Notes under the pieces: generated by a model
Told to the model about the DNA's origin: nothing
Seen by the model: only the letters and a program-made list of their open reading frames with translations
Database searches by the model: none
Shown: positions 25,924 through 34,500 of the stretch, one piece after another
Layout of the letters: every line of letters begins with the position of its first letter
Position numbering within the stretch: the first letter of the stretch is position 1
Assembly (NCBI RefSeq): GCF_001905465.1
Contig: NZ_LISX01000004.1
Location: forward strand, 431,667-495,666
Reading direction: 5' to 3'
Origin: Kitasatospora sp. CB01950
GTDB taxonomy: Bacteria; Actinomycetota; Actinomycetes; Streptomycetales; Streptomycetaceae
DNA: 64,000 bases
Position numbers and translations under genes: made by a program

Positions 25924-27480
25924 GTGGCGGAGGAGAACCCACCGCAGCACGGACTGAGACCCGGGCAGGACGAGAACCGGCCGGAGCCGTCGGACGCGCC
26001 GCGGCAGCATCCCGCAGCCCCCGGCGAGCCGGAGGCGGAAGAGCCACGCCCGATGGGCCGTCAGGACGCCGAAGTGCCGCCCCACGAAGCGGAATCGGGC
26101 CGGGAGCAGTCCGGCGAACCGGCCGGAGAACCCCCCACGGTGAAGACCCGCGGCGTGTGGGCGCGCGGCGCGTCCGCGGCGGGGGTGCGCACCGGCCGGG
26201 TGGTGCACGGGACGGGTCGGCGGATCCGGCGGGCGACGTCCGCGGAGGGCGCGGGCGAGTCGGGTCTGGCGAAGCTGATCGAGTTGCACGCACTGAATTC
26301 GTTCGGCGACATGTTGATCACGGTGGCGCTGGCGTCGACCATCTTCTTCTCGGTGCCGACCGGCGAGGCCCGCGGCCGGGTGGCGCTCTACCTGGTGATC
26401 ACGATGGCGCCGTTCGCGTTGCTGGCCCCGGTGATCGGCCCGTTGCTGGACCGGCTGCCGAACGGCCGGCGTTCGGCGGTGGCGATGGCGATGCTGGCCC
26501 GGGCGGTGCTGGCGTGGGTGATGGCGGGCCTGGTGCCGGGCGGCGGGCTGGCGCTGTATCCGGCGGCGCTGGGTGTGCTGGTGTCGTCGAAGGCGTACGG
26601 GGTGGTGCGCAGCGTGGTGGTGCCGCGCCTGTTGCCGCCCCAGTTGTCGCTGGTGAAGGCGAATTCGCGGGTGACGCTGGCGGGTCTGGTGGCGACGCTG
26701 GTGGCGGGCGGCGTGGGCGGGCTGCTGCATCTGATCGGTCCGGCGTGGCCGTTGCGCGGGGCGTTCGTGGTGTTCATGATCGGCACCCTGATGGCGTTTC
26801 ACCTGCCGCACCAGGTGGATTCGGCGAAGGGCGAGCAGCGGGCGGAGTTGCACGCGGAGCCGTCCGAGCCGCGTCCGAAGGGGGTGCTGCGGGCGGTCGG
26901 GCCGTCGGTGATCATGGCGTTGCGCGGGGTGGCGGGGCTGCGTTGGCTGGTCGGGTTCCTGGTGATGTTCCTGGCGTTCCTGATCCGCAAGCACCCGCCG
27001 GGCGGTCTGCCGGAGACGGTGGCGCTGGGGGTGGTCGTGGCGGCGGCGGGTCTGGGCAACGCGCTGGGTTCGGTGCTGGGTTCGTGGCTGCGCACCCGGG
27101 GTTCGGAGGTGACGGTGACGGTGATGCTGGCGCTGGCGACGCTGGCCGCGGGTGCGGCGGCGCTCTGGTACGGCATCGTCACGGTGACGGTGGTGGCGGC
27201 GACGGCGGGCATGGCGGCGTCGTTGGCGAAGCTGGCGCTGGACGCGCTGATCCAGCGGGACGTGCCGGAGGCGGTGCGGACCTCGGCGTTCGCCCGCTCG
27301 GAGACGGCGCTGCAACTGAGTTGGGTGCTGGGCGGCGTGGTCGGCATCTCGCTGCCGTTGGACCCGGAGCTGGGACTGTGGCTCGCGGCGGGGGTGACGA
27401 CGGCCGTGCTGCTGTGGACGTTCCGGTCGTTGCTGCGGATCGGACCGCGCCGGGCGGCGGCGCGTCCGCGCGTGGCGTAA
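25924..27480 (+). CDS. MFS transporter with long disordered N-terminus
   Basis: A 518-residue protein. Residues 1-110 are Pro/Glu/Gln/Arg-rich and look disordered; from about residue 115 (GLAKLIELHALNSFGDMLITVALASTIFF) there are about 10-12 hydrophobic helices in the MFS pattern, with LDRLPNGRRSAVAMAMLARA as the motif-A-like loop. The substrate is unknown. The start is the GTG at 25924; the frame is open upstream but through promoter sequence. It is followed 61 bp later by the DUF2771 gene, so they may be co-transcribed. Confidence 0.85.
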   Translation: MAEENPPQHGLRPGQDENRPEPSDAPRQHPAAPGEPEAEEPRPMGRQDAEVPPHEAESGREQSGEPAGEPPTVKTRGVWARGASAAGVRTGRVVHGTGRRIRRATSAEGAGESGLAKLIELHALNSFGDMLITVALASTIFFSVPTGEARGRVALYLVITMAPFALLAPVIGPLLDRLPNGRRSAVAMAMLARAVLAWVMAGLVPGGGLALYPAALGVLVSSKAYGVVRSVVVPRLLPPQLSLVKANSRVTLAGLVATLVAGGVGGLLHLIGPAWPLRGAFVVFMIGTLMAFHLPHQVDSAKGEQRAELHAEPSEPRPKGVLRAVGPSVIMALRGVAGLRWLVGFLVMFLAFLIRKHPPGGLPETVALGVVVAAAGLGNALGSVLGSWLRTRGSEVTVTVMLALATLAAGAAALWYGIVTVTVVAATAGMAASLAKLALDALIQRDVPEAVRTSAFARSETALQLSWVLGGVVGISLPLDPELGLWLAAGVTTAVLLWTFRSLLRIGPRRAAARPRVA

Positions 27481-27541
27481 CCTCGCGCGACTCGGGCACC
27501 CCGTTGTCATGTGATCGCGGAAGGCGAGTAGCCTCTTGCCC

Positions 27542-28060
27542 ATGAGCCTCAGCACCAGCGTCACCGCCGGACTCGCCGCCGCCGCCGTCGTCGGCGCCGG
27601 ACTCGTCGGTTACGGCGTCTACTCGGCCGTGGACAACGGCAAGCCCGCGAAGAACGAGGCCACGCTGGTCGTCGGCACCTCGTCGGTCCGCGCCGAGCCG
27701 ACCTGCTACAACGACGGCAAGCCGATCTCGGACGCCGCTCTCACCAAGTGCGCCCAGCAGGCGTCGAAGGACTCCGAGAACAAGAAGCTCACCAGCCTGG
27801 ACGTGCGCGCCAGCGACCGTGTCGGCGTGGGTGTGCCGAAGGACCTGGCGGACAAGGGCTGGTACGCGTTCACCGGCTCGGGCCAGAACCGCACGCCGAT
27901 CATCGCTGGTGCGACCGGCCTGACCTACTCGGGTTCGGTGTCGGCCGCCGGTCTGATGACCAGTGACGAGCGGACCCTGGTGACGGTCGCGGCTGTCGAC
28001 AAGGACACCAACGACTACTACGCGGTCTGGTTCTTCACCCTGAACAACCAGAAGAGCTGA
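27542..28060 (+). CDS. DUF2771 protein (membrane-anchored or secreted)
   Basis: A 172-residue protein with an N-terminal hydrophobic segment (about residues 8-30) and a secreted domain containing VVGTSSVRAEPTCYNDGKP and DKGWYAFTGSG, the pattern of the actinobacterial DUF2771 family. Many relatives are lipoproteins; here no lipobox cysteine follows the hydrophobic stretch, so it is anchored or cleaved differently. It lies 11 bp upstream of mqnB. The function is unknown. Confidence 0.8.
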   Translation: MSLSTSVTAGLAAAAVVGAGLVGYGVYSAVDNGKPAKNEATLVVGTSSVRAEPTCYNDGKPISDAALTKCAQQASKDSENKKLTSLDVRASDRVGVGVPKDLADKGWYAFTGSGQNRTPIIAGATGLTYSGSVSAAGLMTSDERTLVTVAAVDKDTNDYYAVWFFTLNNQKS

Positions 28061-28071
28061 CGCACCGGTCG

Positions 28072-28749
28072 ATGACCGCTGAGCGCCGCCCCGAGCAGTC
28101 CGGCCCCGCCGCCGGGCTGCTCGTCGTCGTTGCCGTCGGGGCGGAGGCCGAGGCGGTCCGCCGGGGGCTGGGCGAGGGCGCGCCGGTCGAGGTGCTGGCG
28201 GCGGGCGTCGGCCCGGCCGCCGCGGCGGCGGGCACGGCGGTGGCGCTGGCCCGCGGCCGGTTCCGGCTGGTGCTGTCGGCGGGCATCGCGGGCGGTTTCG
28301 CGCCCGCCGCGCCGATCGGGTCGCTGGTGGTGGCGGACGCCCTGGTGGCGGCCGATCTGGGCGCGGAGACGCCGGACGGTTTCGCCGACGTCGCCGAGTT
28401 GGGCTTCGGCACGGCGCGGCACGCGGTGCCGGAGGGGATCGCGAAGCTGGTCGCGGCGGCCACCGGCGGTGCGCTCGGCGAGGTGCTGACGGTCTCCACC
28501 GCGACGGGTTCGGCGGAGCGTGCCGAGCGGCTGAGGGCGCGTCATCCGCTGGCGCTGGCCGAGGCCATGGAGGGGTTCGGGGTGGCCGAGGCGGCCGCCC
28601 GTTTCGGGCTCGCGGCGGGGGAGCTGCGGGCCGTGTCCAACGCCGTCGGGCCGCGCGACCGCGCGGCGTGGCGGATCGGCGAGGCGCTGGCGGCCCTGGA
28701 GCGGGCCTTCGCGGCGCTGCCGGTGTCCCGTCTGCTCCAGGAGGTCTGA
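28072..28749 (+). CDS. mqnB: Futalosine hydrolase
   Basis: A 225-residue nucleosidase of the MTA/SAH nucleosidase fold. It cleaves futalosine to hypoxanthine and dehypoxanthine futalosine in the futalosine route to menaquinone. Evidence: the phosphorylase fold motifs LSAGIAGGF near residue 65, STATGS near 142, and the active-site EAMEGFGVAEAA near 163. The next gene, 3 bp downstream, is mqnD, another enzyme of the same pathway, which makes the assignment strong. Confidence 0.93.
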   Translation: MTAERRPEQSGPAAGLLVVVAVGAEAEAVRRGLGEGAPVEVLAAGVGPAAAAAGTAVALARGRFRLVLSAGIAGGFAPAAPIGSLVVADALVAADLGAETPDGFADVAELGFGTARHAVPEGIAKLVAAATGGALGEVLTVSTATGSAERAERLRARHPLALAEAMEGFGVAEAAARFGLAAGELRAVSNAVGPRDRAAWRIGEALAALERAFAALPVSRLLQEV

Positions 28750-28752
28750 CCG

Positions 28753-29604
28753 ATGGCCGAGTCGCTGAGTGTCGCCTACTCGCCCTGCCCGAACGACACG
28801 TTCGTCTTCCACGCCTGGGCGCACGGCCTGGTCGCGGGCGCGGACACGCCCGCGGTGCGGTTCGCGGACATCGACATCACCAACGGGCTGGCCGAGCGCG
28901 GCGAGTTGGACGTCCTGAAGATCTCCTACGGCCAACTGCCGTGGGTACTGGACGAGTACGCGCTGCTGCCGTGCGGCGGGGCGCTCGGCCGGGGCTGCGG
29001 CCCGCTGGTGCTGACCGCGGGGCCGGTCGGGGCGGCCGAGTTGGCCGGTCGCCGGGTGGCGGTGCCGAGCGAGCGTTCGACCGCGTACCTGCTGTTCCGG
29101 CTGTGGGCGGCCGAGGCGGTGCCGGGCGGGTTCGGCGAGATCGTGGTGCTGCCGTTCCACGAGATCATGCCGGCGGTGCGGGACGGCCGGGTGGACGCCG
29201 GACTGGTCATCCACGAGGCCCGGTTCACGTACCAGCAGTACGGGCTGCACTGCCTGGCCGACATGGGCGAGGCGTGGGAGGCGGCGACCGGGCTGCCGAT
29301 CCCGCTGGGCGCGATCGTGGCCCGGCGCTCGCTGGGCGCCGAGCGGCTGCGCGAACTCGCCGACACCGTGCGCTCCTCGGTCCGGCAGGCCTGGGCGGAC
29401 CCGGCGGCCTCCCGGGAGTACGTGCTGGCGCACGCCCAGGAGATGGATCCGTCCGTCGCCGAGCAGCACATCGGGCTGTACGTCAACGAGTTCACCGCCG
29501 ACCTCGGCGAGGACGGCTACGCGGCCGTCCGCGGCCTGCTCACCCGGGCCGCCGAACAGGGACTCGTCCCCGCCGTCGACCCGGGCGCGCTGGCTTTCCC
29601 CTGA
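28753..29604 (+). CDS. mqnD: 1,4-dihydroxy-6-naphthoate synthase
   Basis: A 283-residue enzyme with a periplasmic-binding-protein-like fold that converts cyclic dehypoxanthine futalosine to 1,4-dihydroxy-6-naphthoate in menaquinone synthesis. The start AESLSVAYSPCPNDTFVFHAW is highly characteristic. Also visible are the LDVLKISYGQLP segment near residue 54, VPSERSTAYLL near 109, LPFHEIMPAVRDGRVDAGLVIHE near 136 and GLPIPLGAIVARR near 180. It is likely translationally coupled to mqnB. Confidence 0.96.
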   Translation: MAESLSVAYSPCPNDTFVFHAWAHGLVAGADTPAVRFADIDITNGLAERGELDVLKISYGQLPWVLDEYALLPCGGALGRGCGPLVLTAGPVGAAELAGRRVAVPSERSTAYLLFRLWAAEAVPGGFGEIVVLPFHEIMPAVRDGRVDAGLVIHEARFTYQQYGLHCLADMGEAWEAATGLPIPLGAIVARRSLGAERLRELADTVRSSVRQAWADPAASREYVLAHAQEMDPSVAEQHIGLYVNEFTADLGEDGYAAVRGLLTRAAEQGLVPAVDPGALAFP

Positions 29605-29611
29605 TCGGGGA

Positions 29612-29995
29612 TCAGATGTCGAACTGGTCGGCGATCGCGCGCAGCACCATGGCGATCTTCTGGCCCTCCGGCTTGCTGGGGTAGCGGCCGCGTTGCAGGC
29701 CCGGCAGGACGCTGTCCAGCTTGGTGATCAGATCCTGCACGATCGGGGCCATGTCGTCGGCGCTCTTGCGCTGGTTCGCGGCCACCGACGGCAGCGCGTC
29801 CAGCAGCGTCACACTCATCGCCTGGTCGCCGCGGTGCCCTGCGGCGATGCCGAACTCGACGCGCTGCCCCGGCCTCAGGGTGGTGACGCCCGCGGGCAGC
29901 GCCTTGGTGTGGACGAAGACCTCGCCGCCTTCGTCGCGCGACAGGAAGCCGTAGCCCTTCGTCTCGTTGAACCACTTGACCTGGCCGGTGGGCAT
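29612..29995 (-). CDS. Cold-shock-domain protein with C-terminal extension
   Basis: A 127-residue protein. Residues 1-67 are a cold-shock domain with the RNA-binding motifs [12 protein letters not shown] (RNP1) and VFVHTKAL (RNP2). Residues 68-127 form an extra domain ([20 protein letters not shown] and [24 protein letters not shown]), a form common in actinobacteria. It acts as an RNA chaperone or transcription antiterminator. It is convergent with mqnD with only 7 bp between stops. Confidence 0.92.
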   Translation of the reverse strand: MPTGQVKWFNETKGYGFLSRDEGGEVFVHTKALPAGVTTLRPGQRVEFGIAAGHRGDQAMSVTLLDALPSVAANQRKSADDMAPIVQDLITKLDSVLPGLQRGRYPSKPEGQKIAMVLRAIADQFDI

Positions 29996-30320
29996 CTCGA
30001 AAAGTCCTCGGTGTCGGGTGCGAGCGACCTCGTCGGGTCGCGGATGGATGTGCGGCTCGGCTGCCGGGAACGGGCGGCCTGGGTCACTCAGTGGGGCAAT
30101 GATCCCTCAGCGTGCGCCGGGACGGCGACGGGATTCCGGACCGGGGCGTGGCCGTGCCTCGCGCCTGTCGCGCCTTCCATCGGTCCACACCCCCATCGGC
30201 TCCGGGCGGGCATCTCGTGGACCAGCCGCTGGTCCGCCCGCGCGATGGCTGCATACCCGGCCCCGACGCGGGTCGAAACTCTTTGCGCGCACCGAGTTGC
30301 GCGCTGTGACGCAGCGCCGG
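29996..30320. other. Intergenic region upstream of the cold-shock gene
   Basis: 325 bases with no coding signal. GAGGAC (reverse strand) 8 nt before the cold-shock ATG is its ribosome-binding site. A 7-bp inverted repeat GCGCGCA-CCGAGT-TGCGCGC at 30285-30304 lies 16 nt after the esterase stop and may be its terminator. The rest probably holds the cold-shock promoter and leader; nothing else was recognised. Confidence 0.4.
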
Positions 30321-31454
30321 TCAGACGGGGTCGGACAGGTGCCCGCCGAGCCAGCCGAGCGAGGCCGGGAGCATCCGGGACCAGGTGTTGAAGTTGTGCC
30401 CCCCGGTGTCCAGGGTGATCGCGGAGACGGTGGTCGCGGTGCCCTTGGCGGCGGCCCGGAACCGCTCGGTCTCGGCGTAGTAGTCGCCGTCGCCCTCCCG
30501 GCTGCCGCCGACCAGCAGCGCGGTGCCGGGGGCGGGCAGGTTCGCCAGCCGCCAGGTCAGGTCGGCCTGTTCGCGGCGCTGCTGGTCGCCGCCGAACAGG
30601 TCGCCGGTGGTCGGGTCCTCGGCCGCCTTGTAGTAGCCGGACAGCGACACCGCGGCGGAGAACACGTCCGGGTGACGCATCGCGAGCTTCAACGCGCAGT
30701 ACCCGCCGGTGGAGTTGCCGATCACGCCGAGGCTGCCCGGGCCTTCGGCGATCCGGTACGAGGAGCGCAGCGCGGCCGGCACGTCGGCGCTGAAGTAGCG
30801 GTCGGACTGCGGGCCGCCCGGCACGTCCTCGCACTCGGTGTCGCGGGGCATCGCCGGCGACGGGCGCATCAGCACCAGGACGGTCGGCTTGGTCTTGCCC
30901 TCGGTGGAGAGCTTCAGCTGCACCGCCGGGTAGTTCAGCTTGGTGATCAGGTTCTTGGCGTCGCCGGGGAAGCCGGTGATGGCGATCACCGCCGGGAAGC
31001 GCTTGTTCTGGAAGGCGGGCTGGAAGTACTGCGGCGGCAGGTACACGTAGCCCTCGGTGGACAGGCCGGTGGCCGCGCCGGGCAGCCGGACCTTCTCCAG
31101 CCGGCCGACCTGCGAGGGGTCGCGGCCCATCGCGCCGGTGTCGCGGACGTTCTCGGCGCTGATCCGTTCCACGCCCTTGGTGCGGCCGAGCAGCTGGTTC
31201 TGGATGGTCACCGGGCCGTCGTCGTTGGTGCCCAGCAGGTCGGCCCAGCTGCTGTAGAAGGCGAAGTAGTTGTTGGCGACCAGGCCCAGCGTGCACATCA
31301 CGGCGAGCTGAGTGCCGACGATGGTGGCCAGCCGGCCCAGCACCGCCCGCCAGCTCCGCCGGGCCAGCCGGGGCCACAGCCAGACGGTGCCCGCGACCAT
31401 CAGGACGGAGAAAAGTGCCGACAGCGCAAGCACCTTGTGACTGGTCAGTCCCAT
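30321..31454 (-). CDS. Membrane-anchored alpha/beta-hydrolase (putative esterase)
   Basis: A 377-residue protein with N-terminal membrane segments (about residues 8-28 and 45-70), then an extracytoplasmic alpha/beta hydrolase domain similar to esterase D/antigen 85-type enzymes. The nucleophile serine is in GNSTGGYCALKLAMRHPD, and the late DTGGHNFNTW carries the catalytic His. FPAVIAITGFPGDAKN is the typical early strand with an oxyanion loop. The substrate is unknown. The start is the ATG of MGLTSHK; the longer frame overlaps the divergent promoter. Confidence 0.83.
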   Translation of the reverse strand: MGLTSHKVLALSALFSVLMVAGTVWLWPRLARRSWRAVLGRLATIVGTQLAVMCTLGLVANNYFAFYSSWADLLGTNDDGPVTIQNQLLGRTKGVERISAENVRDTGAMGRDPSQVGRLEKVRLPGAATGLSTEGYVYLPPQYFQPAFQNKRFPAVIAITGFPGDAKNLITKLNYPAVQLKLSTEGKTKPTVLVLMRPSPAMPRDTECEDVPGGPQSDRYFSADVPAALRSSYRIAEGPGSLGVIGNSTGGYCALKLAMRHPDVFSAAVSLSGYYKAAEDPTTGDLFGGDQQRREQADLTWRLANLPAPGTALLVGGSREGDGDYYAETERFRAAAKGTATTVSAITLDTGGHNFNTWSRMLPASLGWLGGHLSDPV

Positions 31455-31623
31455 ATCGCCGTGCGCCTCGCTCCCCGCTGCTGTCCCCCCGGAGGTTTCA
31501 GGATGCCTGAGAGCTTCCTGGGAATCCTGAGCGTTCAGGTGGAGCGTGTACCGTCGCGCCCCCGCCGTTCGGCGGGGGGGTACGTGGGAAACTGGCACAA
31601 AGCCCGCGCGAAGGAGTGCAGAA

Positions 31624-31878
31624 GTGACCCGTCAGTCCCGCGATGCCGGTGAGGTCCTGGTCCGCGTCGGCGGAGTGGTGTTCGGCGTCGGCACGCTCGC
31701 CACCGTCGTGACCTTCGTGCCGTTCCTGTTCCACCTGCAGCGGCTGCCGTCCATCGCGTACGGCCTGTCCATGCTGATGCCGGCGGGCCTGCTGCTGGCG
31801 CTGGTCGGACTGTTCACCACCGCCCGCGCCGAGTCCCGCCGGCGGCGTGCGGCCCGCGAGGCCGCAGCCAGCAGCTGA
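31624..31878 (+). CDS. Small two-helix membrane protein
   Basis: An 84-residue protein that starts at a GTG with a good ribosome-binding site (AAGGAG, 7 nt away). It has two hydrophobic segments (about 13-35 and 46-66) and an Arg/Ala-rich cytoplasmic tail ESRRRRAAREAAASS. No family was recognised. It is divergent from the esterase and convergent with the HAD gene. Confidence 0.7.
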   Translation: MTRQSRDAGEVLVRVGGVVFGVGTLATVVTFVPFLFHLQRLPSIAYGLSMLMPAGLLLALVGLFTTARAESRRRRAAREAAASS

Positions 31879-31885
31879 CCTGCGG

Positions 31886-32503
31886 TCAGACCGAGTGGGC
31901 GGCCAGGTGCCCGGCCAGCCAGTCGGGGAACTCGGTGAGGTCGCGCAGCACAACGTCCGCGCCCGCCTCGGCCAGTTCGGCGGCGCCGTACGGGCCGGTG
32001 GCGACGCCCACCGCGACGGCCTCGGCGGCCCGCGCGCCGCGGATGTCGCCCAGGTGGTCGCCGACGTAGACGTCCGCGCCGTGCGCGCGCAGCGCCTCGC
32101 CCTTGCCCTCCGCCCACAGGTCGCCGAGCAGGACGTCCACCTCCAGGCCGATGCCGTCCAGGTGCAGGCGCGCGTTCGGCTCCCACTTGCCGGTGATCAC
32201 CAGCACCCGGCCGCCGACCGCCCGCACCGCCGCGACCGCCGCCAGTGCGCCCGGCAGCTCCAGCGAGCCCGCGATCGCGTGCTCCGCGTACAGCGCCCGG
32301 TACCGGTCGGCGACGGTCTCCACCTGCTCCGCCGGGAACCAGTGCGCCAGTTCGTGCAGCAGCGGCGGCCCGAGCCGGCTCACCGCGAGCTCGGAGTCGA
32401 TGAAGGTGCCGGTCTCGGCAGCCAGCACGTCGTAGGTGTCCTTGATGCCGGGGCGGGTGTCGAGGAGTGTCATGTCGAGGTCGAAGCCGACGGTCAGAGC
32501 CAT
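31886..32503 (-). CDS. HAD-family hydrolase (phosphatase)
   Basis: A 205-residue haloacid dehalogenase-type phosphatase. Motif I is GFDLDMTLLDTRPG near residue 6, motif II VLVITGKWEPN near 100, and motif IV VYVGDHLGDIRGARAAEAVAVGV near 148; a helical cap lies between. It is similar to phosphoglycolate phosphatase-like proteins; the substrate is unknown. The very long frame running upstream is a GC-rich artefact; the ATG before GFDLD is the correct start. Confidence 0.88.
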   Translation of the reverse strand: MALTVGFDLDMTLLDTRPGIKDTYDVLAAETGTFIDSELAVSRLGPPLLHELAHWFPAEQVETVADRYRALYAEHAIAGSLELPGALAAVAAVRAVGGRVLVITGKWEPNARLHLDGIGLEVDVLLGDLWAEGKGEALRAHGADVYVGDHLGDIRGARAAEAVAVGVATGPYGAAELAEAGADVVLRDLTEFPDWLAGHLAAHSV

Positions 32504-32605
32504 GCCACCAAGCCTAGCCAGCGCCGCTTTCGACCGGAAAAGCCGGACGGACGGGAGCAATGCGGACATACTGCTTAGGCCCTCTCGTTCCGCCGGAGGT
32601 CCCAC

Positions 32606-33592
32606 GTGCCGCCGCCCCCGCTCTCCCGCCGCGCCGCCCTCGCCGGGCTCGGCGCCGTCCTGCTCACCGGCTGCGGCCCGGACGACCTGCCGCCGCCGCT
32701 GCCGCTCACCGGCGGCGCGCCGCCCACCCCGAGCCCGACGCCCAGCGTCACCGTCAACGGCGCGGACGGGCCGGTGGCCGTACCCGGCGGGGCGACCCGG
32801 GTCATCACGCTGGACACCGCCGAACTCGACTCCGCGATCACCCTCGGCATCCCGCCCGTCGGCGCCGCCAAGGCCCCGCTCGACGCCGGCCTGCCCGAGT
32901 ACTGGCCGGCCTCCTGGCGGGCCCGGATCGCCCTGGTCGGCGACATCGCCGCCCCGCCCTCCCCGGCGGCGATCGCCCGCCTGCGCCCGCAGCTGATCCT
33001 CTCCAACCGCACCCGCGACGCCGCCCACCTGGACACCCTGCGCAGCCTCGCCCCGACCGTCCTCACCCAGACCACCGGCGCCCCCTGGAAGGAGAACTTC
33101 CAGCTGCACGCCACCGCCCTGGAGCGCCACGAACAGGCCGCCGCCGTGGTCGCCGCCTACGCCCGCCACCTCGACCAGGCCGGCCACGCCCTCGCCTCGG
33201 CCGGCCTCACCGGGCAGCACATCAGCCTGGTCCGGTTCGTCGAGGGCTCGCCCACCGTCCGCCTGTACGCCCGGGAGAACTTCCCCGGCAGCGTCCTCAC
33301 CGACCTCGGCCTGGCCCGGCCCGACCCGCAGAACACCGACCAGTTCGCCGTCGAAACCACCCCCGACCAGCTCACCGGCGCCGACGGCGACCTGCTGCTC
33401 TACTCCGGCTACGGCCACCCCGACCGCAACGGCCTCACCGCCGCCCTCGCCTCCCCCGCCTGGCGCTCCCTCGGCGCCGTCCGCGCCCACCGCGCCTTCC
33501 CCGTGGACGACCAACTCTGGTTCCAGGGCATCGGCTACACCGGCGCGCACTTCCTGATCGCCGAACTCCTCCACATCCTCGGCGCGGGTTAG
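32606..33592 (+). CDS. ABC-transporter substrate-binding lipoprotein (siderophore/Fe type)
   Basis: A 328-residue secreted lipoprotein. The N-terminus has RR and hydrophobic segments ending in the lipobox LLTGC near residue 24, followed by a Pro/Thr linker. The binding domain shows the class III pattern of FepB/FhuD-like proteins: VITLDTAELDSAITLGIPPVG near 70, a long central helix, and TPDQLTGADGDLLLY near 252. It probably binds a ferric siderophore. No permease or ATPase gene is adjacent. The start is a GTG with GGAGG upstream. Confidence 0.85.
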   Translation: MPPPPLSRRAALAGLGAVLLTGCGPDDLPPPLPLTGGAPPTPSPTPSVTVNGADGPVAVPGGATRVITLDTAELDSAITLGIPPVGAAKAPLDAGLPEYWPASWRARIALVGDIAAPPSPAAIARLRPQLILSNRTRDAAHLDTLRSLAPTVLTQTTGAPWKENFQLHATALERHEQAAAVVAAYARHLDQAGHALASAGLTGQHISLVRFVEGSPTVRLYARENFPGSVLTDLGLARPDPQNTDQFAVETTPDQLTGADGDLLLYSGYGHPDRNGLTAALASPAWRSLGAVRAHRAFPVDDQLWFQGIGYTGAHFLIAELLHILGAG

Positions 33593-33660
33593 CCCGCCGC
33601 CACTGCGGCCGGCGCGAGCCCGGCTCCGCCGAACACCACCACGCGCCGGAGCCGCTGCAG

Positions 33661-33696
33661 CACCCGCACCCGCACCCGCACCCGCACCCGCACCCG
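33661..33696. repeat. Tandem hexanucleotide repeat (CACCCG)6
   Basis: Six perfect copies of CACCCG. On the reverse strand they encode Arg-Val repeats. Confidence 0.95.
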
Positions 33697-33785
33697 GCAC
33701 GCAAACGCGGACTCGGCGGCCGCCGGCAGCGCGGGCACCTCGATCCGCGCCGGCTCCGGGTCTCCCTTGCGGGCGAAGGCCGCAC

Positions 33786-33818
33786 GGACGGACCGGACGG
33801 ACCGGACGGACCGGACGG
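33786..33818. repeat. Tandem 9-mer repeat (GGACGGACC)3.7
   Basis: Three perfect copies of GGACGGACC plus GGACGG. On the reverse strand they encode the SVR repeats of the decayed ORF. Confidence 0.95.
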
Positions 33819-34080
33819 CGGTCAGGTTGCTGACGAGAATCAACAGGTTGACGACGATCACCAGGCCCAACGCCGCCCAGGTCGCTGCGGACGCCCAGGA
33901 CGTGCCCGCCGGCTCGGCCCCGGCCGCGCCGGCCGGCACCGCGGCGATCGACACCGGCGCCCAGGTCTCGTGGCCGCCCGCGTCGAACCGCATGCCGTTC
34001 TCGGCGAGCACCGTGGTGCGCACGCCCAGGCGGCGCAGCTCGGCATGGGAGGCGGTGCTGGCGGCGGCCCCGACCTGCCC

Positions 34081-34500
34081 ACGATGCTCGGCCGCCGTCC
34101 CTGGCTGGTGCCCGCCTTCGGCGCGTACCTGCTCTCCACGGCCCCGGCAAGGCCCGCTTCGACGACCGCACCCTGGCCCTGTACGAGCGGGCGGGCTTCG
34201 CCCCGACGACGCCGACGTGCCGGCCGGGGCGGTGTTCACCTACGTCCTCCGCAACGCCCTCCCGGCCGCCGCCACCGCCTCGTTGGAGCGCCGCCTCGCC
34301 CGCGACGGCGAGGACGCCCGGCCGCGCATCGACGCCACCATGGCCCTCACGGCCGACGTCGTCCGCGACCGCCCCCCGCCTGCGTACCCGCCTCGACCGA
34401 CCGGCCGCCGCCGACTACGCCCGGGCCCCGAACGTACGCCCATGTCCGCCCTGCTCGACGACCTGGCGAACCGGCTGCCCTGCTGCCCGGCTGCCGCTAG
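34081..34500 (+). pseudogene. Frameshifted remnant of a TetR-family regulator (ligand-binding part)
   Basis: Pieces in successive frames line up as one protein: MLGRRPWLVPAFGAYLLSTA, GKARFDDRTLALYERAGFAP, DDADVPAGAVFTYVLRNALP plus ASLERRLARDGE, RLRTRLDRPAAADYARAPN, and SALLDDLANRL. The order (HPWL-like opening, a Y-L-L...AGF helix, A-x-F-x-Y-V-L, and a final ALLDDLA helix) is that of TetR C-terminal ligand-binding domains. At least four frame changes are needed and no DNA-binding domain is left. It lies in a stretch where no intact gene is found. Confidence 0.6.

Larger units (their letters stand above)
33589..33993 (-). pseudogene. Probable decayed membrane-protein ORF with repeat expansions
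   Basis: The frame from the ATG at 33993 contains one clear transmembrane helix (WAALGLVIVVNLLILVSN), then SVRSVRSVR and RVRVRVRVRV stretches that come directly from two tandem DNA repeats. The upstream part (AELRRLGVRTTVLAENG) resembles the start of small membrane proteins of DUF3592 type, but no complete domain is present. It lies next to the TetR remnant, so I treat it as a decaying gene; it could still be a lineage-specific protein. Confidence 0.35.

Noticed and set aside
33661..33696. Short regular repeats as a possible CRISPR
   Set aside because: They are contiguous 6-mers without spacers; it is a microsatellite. No CRISPR array or cas gene is present.
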